Shown here in pieces: positions 58,779-64,000 of a DNA stretch of 64,000 bases (within the stretch, counting starts at the first letter, position 1; each line of letters begins with the position of its first letter). The position numbers were made by a program, and so were the translations under genes. Below the pieces are notes generated by a model. It saw nothing but the letters and a program-made list of their open reading frames with translations, was not told where the DNA came from and made no database searches. Origin of the DNA: Mytilus trossulus (taxonomy: Eukaryota > Mollusca > Bivalvia > Mytilida > Mytilidae); NCBI RefSeq assembly GCF_036588685.1, contig NC_086386.1, positions 32,417,883 through 32,481,882 on the forward strand, in the 5' to 3' direction.

Positions 58779-61700
58779 ATGCGACTCCAGAAATATCTAT
58801 GGTAAGTTTGTGATAAAGTTAAATATCAGCATTAAAACATACAAAAAGTAGATACCATCATCAATGCCGTGAAAAACCTGAATGAACATTGTTGAATGAA
58901 ACATAATCACTATTTTATTCTTACAAGTTAGATGGTTTCAATCGAATCGGACATAAAAGACTATGGTCACAGCAGAAACAAAGTACACCGAAGGGAAGCA
59001 ATGACGTATTACACAGATAACTCTTTTGGAGAGTTGTCTCACTGGCAATCGTGCAACATCTTCTTATTTGAAATACTAAAGACCTCTTCTTCCATGAAAA
59101 TTCAAAACTGTCACCCAAACCCCCAAAAAACATCAAAAGCACGTTATTTATCTAAAAGTTCCAAATAATGTTTTTCTATATTTAAGGAATGACTGTAATA
59201 TTGTTTCTGTCTATGAAGAATTAACATAAAAAATTTGGTGCACACTGAATAACGCGCGTAGCGTGTTATTTAACAGTGTGCACCACATTTTTTATGTTAT
59301 TTCAAATAGACAGAAAAAATATTACAGTCCTTTCTTATAATTCCATTTTAAACCGTAGAAAGAAAAAACGTTGATGACACCACGGTCACATGACTAAATT
59401 ATGTCTATGGGCTCATAACAAAATAATGTCAGCCAATCCGAAGACGCGTTACATCCCAAATTAAATTATTATATAATACCAATATATATCAGTTAAACAA
59501 ACTACTGTGTAAAATATCTCAAAAGGACATTTACACTCATTTGTCGAAAATAAACGGATAAAAAAAGCCGGCCCAAAAAACAAACAACAAAACACAAAAC
59601 ACAACATAGAAAACTAAAGACTTGGCAACTAAAACCACACCAAAAACTAGGGATGATCTCAGGTGCTCCGGAAGGGAAAGCAGATTCTTGACCCTATGTG
59701 GCATCCACCGTGTCGCACATGCAAGTACAGCACACACACGGTGATCAGTCTTACTCAGTAGGTCTAAACTGCATTTACTGAGTAACATATTGACCGACTT
59801 CCTTAGCAATTGAGAGCTTTGGCGTGACCGACTACCTTAGCACTTGAGAGCCCTAGCGTGACCGACTACCTTAACACTTGAGAGCTTTGGCGTGACCGAC
59901 TACCTTAGCACTTGAGAGCCTTAGCGTGACCAACTACCTTAACACTTGAGAGCTTTGGCGTGACCGACTACCTTAGCACTTGAGAGCCTTAGCGTGACCG
60001 ACTACCTTAACACTTGAGAGCTTTGGCGTGACCGACTGCCTTAGCACTTGAGAGCCTAAGCGTGACCGACTACCTTAGCACTTGAGAGCCTTAGCGTGAC
60101 CGACTACCTTAACACTTGAGAGCTTTGGCGTGACCGACTGCCTTAGCACTTGAGAGCCTAAGCGTGACCGAATACCTTAGCACTTGAGAGCCTTAGCGTG
60201 ACCGAATACCTTAAGTTAGCACTTGAGAGCCTAAGCGTGACCGACTACCTTAGCACTTGAGAGCCTAAGCGTGACCGACTACCTTAAGTTAGCACTTGAG
60301 AGCCTAAACGTGACTGACTACCTTAACACTTGAGAGCCTTAGCGTTGCAACAATGTCGATGTTAATGCAGATAACTTGCAATCAAATTTTAATGATATAC
60401 TTTTAGGAAATTGCAATTTAAATCAATTTGAAACATGATTTTTTACTGCGCTTTTTACGTGCAACCTAAAAATATAGATGTAGTTGGGCGAAATTTATAG
60501 AATCAATGTAAGATTTGAACAAAAACTTAATGCCACCTAATTACGTTACCTTGTCATAAAGATTTTATTATTTTTTCTTGGTTTTTTTCAGGTGTTTATC
60601 GCTTGTTTTTACAATGTTAACAACATCATTGTTCATTTACCATTTGAATAAACACGTCTTGTCTGATCAACAAATTAATGCGCTTTGTAGAGGGAATTGG
60701 CTTTACCTCTTTTGTAATCTGCCATTTAGAGCAATGAATGAAGAAAGCAGCTCTTTGATAAATAGCGATACAGTTGCGTTTGGAGAATCAACTTTTAATA
60801 GACAGTGCGCGAAGAAAACAACAAATGTGGCATTTTTAAAAGTTCATAAAGCGGGAAGCACAACTGTCATGAATATTTTCCTCAGATTTGCAGAATCAAA
60901 CAGTCTTAATGTTATGTTACCAGTGCCAGACAACTATTTGGGATTCGATCAAACTATTAATTTAAATAATATTTTACCACCGCCAAAACATCAGACATAC
61001 AATATATTGTGTCATCATGTCATCTATAACAGATCTGTCTTCCGTCAGTACATGCCACGTGACACAGTTTTTATAGCAATAGTACGAGATCCCGTAACAC
61101 AAATTATCTCTGCAGCACAGTTTTTCGACCTCTTTATTGACCTCCGTAAAAAACTTGGCAAAATACCAGGACAACGACTCATGACTACGTTCCTTCAAAA
61201 CCCTGACATTTGTACTAAGGCAGAGCAAAAATTTGTGAAAACTCGAATGTGTTTAGACTTCGGAATACCTCGCGAAGATCTGACTTCCAAAGATAAAATT
61301 ATGTCTCATTTGGAGATTTTAAATGATGACTTTTCTCTGGTTATGGTTATGGAAAAGTTTGACGAATCTTTGGTTCTTCTCAAGCGATACTTATGTTGGG
61401 ATATGAAAGATATTGTCTACGTTCCTTTAAACATCCTATCAAGACAAAGGGATGAAAAAGTGGTCATAGAAGGACAAGATCTGGACAACTTAAAGAAATA
61501 TAATTGGCCTGATTTTATTTTGTATGAATATTTCAAATCTAACTTTGAGAAAAGAATAAGTGAAGAAGGGAACGACTTTAATGACGAAGTTAAAACTTAC
61601 AAACAAATACTTTCACAAGTTGGAAGATATTGTAAAAATAAAACGAAAACAATGGAAGGTATACAAATTGATAAAACTAGATGGAATTCTGATTTTTTTA

Positions 61701-61801
61701 TTTCAAATCGAGAATGTGCATTTATAACTAAACATGAACTTGTTCTCTTGGAGCAGCTTAGATGGAAGTACAAACAAAAACTGAGGCAAATGAACTCTTA
61801 A
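58779..61801 (+). CDS. Gene C: galactose-3-O-sulfotransferase family protein
   Basis: Predicted CDS join(58779..58801, 60592..61801), 410 residues. Gal3ST enzymes move sulfate from PAPS to the 3-OH of galactose on glycolipids or glycoproteins in the Golgi lumen. The large exon shows the PAPS 5'-phosphosulfate loop KVHKAGSTT (about 91-99), the 3'-phosphate motif IVRDPV (about 171-176), and family words such as NILCHH and QFFDLF. Length fits the about 400 usual for the family. The 24-base exon (acceptor GTTTCAG, ATG one base in, donor GTAAGT) joins in phase and turns the N-terminus into a type II anchor: MRLQKYLW, then CLSLVFTMLTTSLFIYHL. If it is not used, the first ATG is 60614 (395 residues), with a poor anchor. 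NRS and NKT are glycosylation sites. An upstream non-coding exon is likely. Confidence 0.88.
58935..59080 (+). repeat. Family C-like fragment in gene C intron
   Basis: GGAGAGTTGTCTCACTGGCAATCGTGCAACATCTTCTTATTTG is the terminal block of family C or B; the bases before it are too diverged to place. Confidence 0.55.
59185..59450. mobile_element. Foldback (palindromic) element in gene C intron
   Basis: Left arm ACTGTAATATTGTTTCTGTCTATGAAGAATTAACATAAAAAATTTGGTGCACACTG; right arm CAGTGTGCACCACATTTTTTATGTTATTTCAAATAGACAGAAAAAATATTACAGT. They form a long inverted repeat around a short AATAACGCGCGTAGCGTGTTATT centre that is itself palindromic. The flank to 59450 shares words with 18605-18840. Non-coding. 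Confidence 0.82.
59560..59720 (-). repeat. Dispersed repeat family D, partial copy
   Basis: CACAACATAGAAAACTAAAGAC, GATGATCTCAGGTGCTCCGGAAGGG and ATGTGGCATCC, the distal part of the family. Confidence 0.75.
59789..60346. repeat. 34 bp minisatellite, about 16 units, in gene C intron
   Basis: The unit reads GACCGACTACCTTAGCAC plus TTGAGAGCCTTAGCGT (34 bp). Variants alternate GCCTTAGC with GCTTTGGC in a partly regular higher-order pattern, and some late units are 38 bp with an added TTAAG. Repeats run without spacers, so it is not CRISPR. It ends 246 bases before the main exon of gene C. Confidence 0.93.
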
Positions 61802-62096
61802 TACACCTGTCGTAATTTTTTATGTGAAAGGAAAGGAATTTTGGGGAAAAAAACAATATTGATATCAATCTATACGTAAACCAATATTCACTGGAAGATG
61901 TTAAATCACTTGCATGCAAAAATATCAATTATTTTCTAATATAATTGTCATAAATTGAGATATGACTGAAAGAATTTCTTAACTGCATAGTTTTGTTGAA
62001 ACCTAATTTTGATATTAGTGTACAGCAACAATTTAGAAAAGATACATTGTATATATATAATTTTATATTTGTATTATTTTAAATTCGTCTATGGAG

Positions 62097-62102
62097 AATA
62101 AA
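62097..62102 (+). terminator. Polyadenylation signal, gene C
   Basis: AATAAA in GGAGAATAAATCC, 296 bases after the stop; the first canonical hexamer downstream. Confidence 0.6.
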
Positions 62103-62459
62103 TCCTGTAGCAAAATATTTCTATGTGCATATCCTTAACCAAACCTTAAACGGAAAGTACAAAACATATTCATCATTATGTCACAGTTACAAGCTTGGTT
62201 AATATTTTTACGTTTCACATTTTTTTACGAAACAAAAGTGCGCTTCTTTCAGTCCACACGTATTAACGTAAAAAATCAGCAAGGTTTTTAGAAAGGAAAA
62301 AAATGCTACATATATATACTTCTGCACAAATGAACTTAAATTGAAAAAAGTCCAACAGATCTTTGTATTTGTTTATCATCACACCTCACACATGATTTAC
62401 GTCGTCCTTTGAGTAGGGAACTGTGAGACTGGTTTGGATTTCTGAAAGCGTAGATGCTC

Positions 62460-62735
62460 AGGAGCCTGTAAGTAAGTGGTTGTTGTTTGTTTATATGTAA
62501 CATATTTGTTTTTCCTTCATTTCTTTAACATGAATTAAGCCGTTAGTTTTCTCGTTCGAATTGCTTTACATCGTCATTTCGGGGCCTATTATGGCAGACT
62601 ATGCAGTATGGGCTTTGCTCATTCTTGAAGGCCGTACGGTGACCTATAGTTGTGAATTTCTGTGTCATTTTGGTCTCTTGTGGAGAGTTGTCTTTTTGGC
62701 AATCATACCACATCTTCTTTTTTATATGCTAGTTG
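62460..62735 (+). repeat. Dispersed repeat family C, copy
   Basis: GGAGCCTGTAAGTAAGTGGTTG, AAGCCGTTAGTTTTCTCGTTCG, GAAGGCCGTACGGTGACC, GGAGAGTTGTCTTTTTGGC and CATACCACATCTTC: the reverse complement of the copies at 45295-46400. Confidence 0.82.
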
Positions 62736-62819
62736 TTTAAAAAAAAGCCCAATTTGTAATAGTAATCATTTTAACAGCGCATAAAAATGTCGGCATTTAC
62801 CTCTAAAGCTAACAAAATC

Positions 62820-63935
62820 TTAAAACTGTCTTATTACGAAAGGATATAGTTACGATACTGTTGTCAGGTCATTAAATATTGCATACTTTGGCTTTACTAT
62901 TAATTCATTTCTAGGGTCTTTACATCGGAAATAAACACATTTACTCAAAAACCAGTTGCTGGCATGAACGGTTTATATTCTTCTCATATATTTTATGATG
63001 GTATAATGCTTTGTAAGAATCAGGCGATTTAGCTAAAAATCAAAACATAGTCAGAAAAAACACACCGAGCTAAATTCATTTTATTTATTACTAACCATCA
63101 TCCTAAGTTAAAAATAATTGGTCTTTCGTTTGTGTGTGTCTGGTAATATCAAATAACTTGGTTAGAAAATTGGTAAGAATGATAGCAAATTACAGAGTTA
63201 TCTCCCCTTATTCACCAATTTCTAGTGCATATCAACCAAATTGTATCTTCTATTACCAGAACAGAAAACGGGAATGAATGTTATTTTTGTGCATAAATGC
63301 ATTTTATGAACTGAAATCAATGTCAAATTGGGTGGGGTTTTTTTGTCATGTTTTCACCACTGCCTGATTCTTAGGCAGACTGGCACTTAACCACTAACGG
63401 GAAGGATTGTACTACTACTTGCTATTCATAGCTTGAAGACATAATCTTTCAATCAGTTTAGTTTGGGTCTGCAGCTGGCATGTCAGTAACTGCTAGTAGT
63501 CCTTTGTTAATTTATGTATCATTGTCATTTTGTTAGTTTCTTTTATTACCTATTCTGACATCGGATTCGGACTTATTTCGACTGAGTTTTACTGTGAGTA
63601 TTGTTGTGTGTTTGTTTATTCTACATAGGCTAGATGTATAGGGCAGAGTTGATATCCCCACAAAATACGTTTAACCCCGCGGCATTTTTGAGACTGTCCG
63701 CAGTTAGAAGCTTCTGGCCTTTGTTAGTCTTGTATATTTCGGAGTTAAGCTTGACGTCCATTATCACGGAACTGGTATAATTTTTAGTTTAGGGGCCAGC
63801 TGAAACACGCCTCTGGATGCATTAGTTTCTCGCTGCATTGAAGACCCATTGGTGGCCTTCGGCTGTTGTCTTCTTTTCGGTCTGATTGTTGTCTCTTTGA
63901 CACATTGCCCATTTCCATTCTCATTCTCATTTTTT
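62820..63935 (+). mobile_element. Retroelement P, copy 5: RT last codons plus 3' end
   Basis: About 35 C-terminal codons of the RT frame (GYSYDTVVRSLNIAYFG..., stop at 62932-62934) are followed by the shared 3' tail. The tail has an inserted or diverged stretch at about 63000-63360, then the TAACGGGAAGGATTGTA, CTGCTAGTAGTC-like and GGGGCCAGCTGAAAC blocks, and ends CCATTTCCATTCTCATTCTC. It is the only copy on the plus strand. Confidence 0.75.
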
Positions 63936-64000
63936 ATTTTTTAGTCATGGCGTCAACTGTCCGTTTTTTTTTCGATCTTTGAGTTTGACTGTCCCTCTGG
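63936..64000 (+). repeat. Dispersed repeat family D, start of a copy cut by the window edge
   Basis: TAGTCATGGCGTCAACTGTCCG and GAGTTTGACTGTCCCTCTGG correspond to the start of 58300-58340. It continues beyond the window. Confidence 0.65.

Noticed and set aside
59789-60346. Possible CRISPR-like array
   Set aside because: Units are contiguous with no unique spacers and lie in an intron of a eukaryotic gene.
60578-60613. TTG at 60578 as start of the sulfotransferase
   Set aside because: These bases contain the polypyrimidine tract and AG acceptor; a spliced start at 58779 in the correct phase explains the N-terminus better.

Overview
The window looks like nuclear DNA from a marine bivalve, most probably a mytilid mussel. 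It is AT-rich, genes are split by long introns with GT..AG borders, and most of the sequence is dispersed repeats. One repeat carries the GACGAAACGCGCGTC core that I associate with Mytilus, and a tRNA-headed SINE is also present. The species assignment is inference. No tRNA, rRNA, operon or CRISPR array was seen.

Layout. 0.1-5.1 kb: roughly 91-97 bp satellite arrays in opposite orientations bracket about 2.7 kb, with three head-to-tail SINE units inside the right array. 5.2-13.2 kb: repeats only. 13.3-19.3 kb: gene A (+), a five-exon gene for a small secreted protein with a Tyr/Asp/Trp-rich acidic exon, a degenerate LDLa-like exon and a basic tail. 19.3-30.5 kb: no gene found; DNA-transposon relics and a decayed reverse-transcriptase element. 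30.5-47.2 kb: gene B (+), a paralogue of gene A with six LDLa exons and a longer basic tail; all its coding introns are phase 1. 48.0-49.2 kb: a second truncated copy of the reverse-transcriptase element. 49.8-56.3 kb: an apparently complete tyrosine-recombinase retrotransposon (DIRS superfamily, Ngaro/Pat-like) with split direct repeats A1...B1A2...B2, Gag, RT/RNase H and tyrosine recombinase. 58.8-61.8 kb: gene C (+), a galactose-3-O-sulfotransferase family gene whose N-terminus is completed by a 24-base exon. 62.5-64.0 kb: repeats.

Genes A and B share a spliced 5' leader, a signal-peptide exon starting 7 nt before the ATG, phase-1 introns, an LDLa/LDLa-like middle, a homologous Lys/Arg-rich last exon, and a CACGTG plus TATA promoter arrangement. 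They are best read as a tandem gene pair for secreted proteins of unknown function. Gene C would act in the Golgi and has no evident link to them. The most notable mobile element is the retrotransposon: its gag and pol lie in one frame, separated only by a TGA followed by CTAG, the known readthrough context, and its A2-B2 interval is filled with short palindromic tandem repeats.
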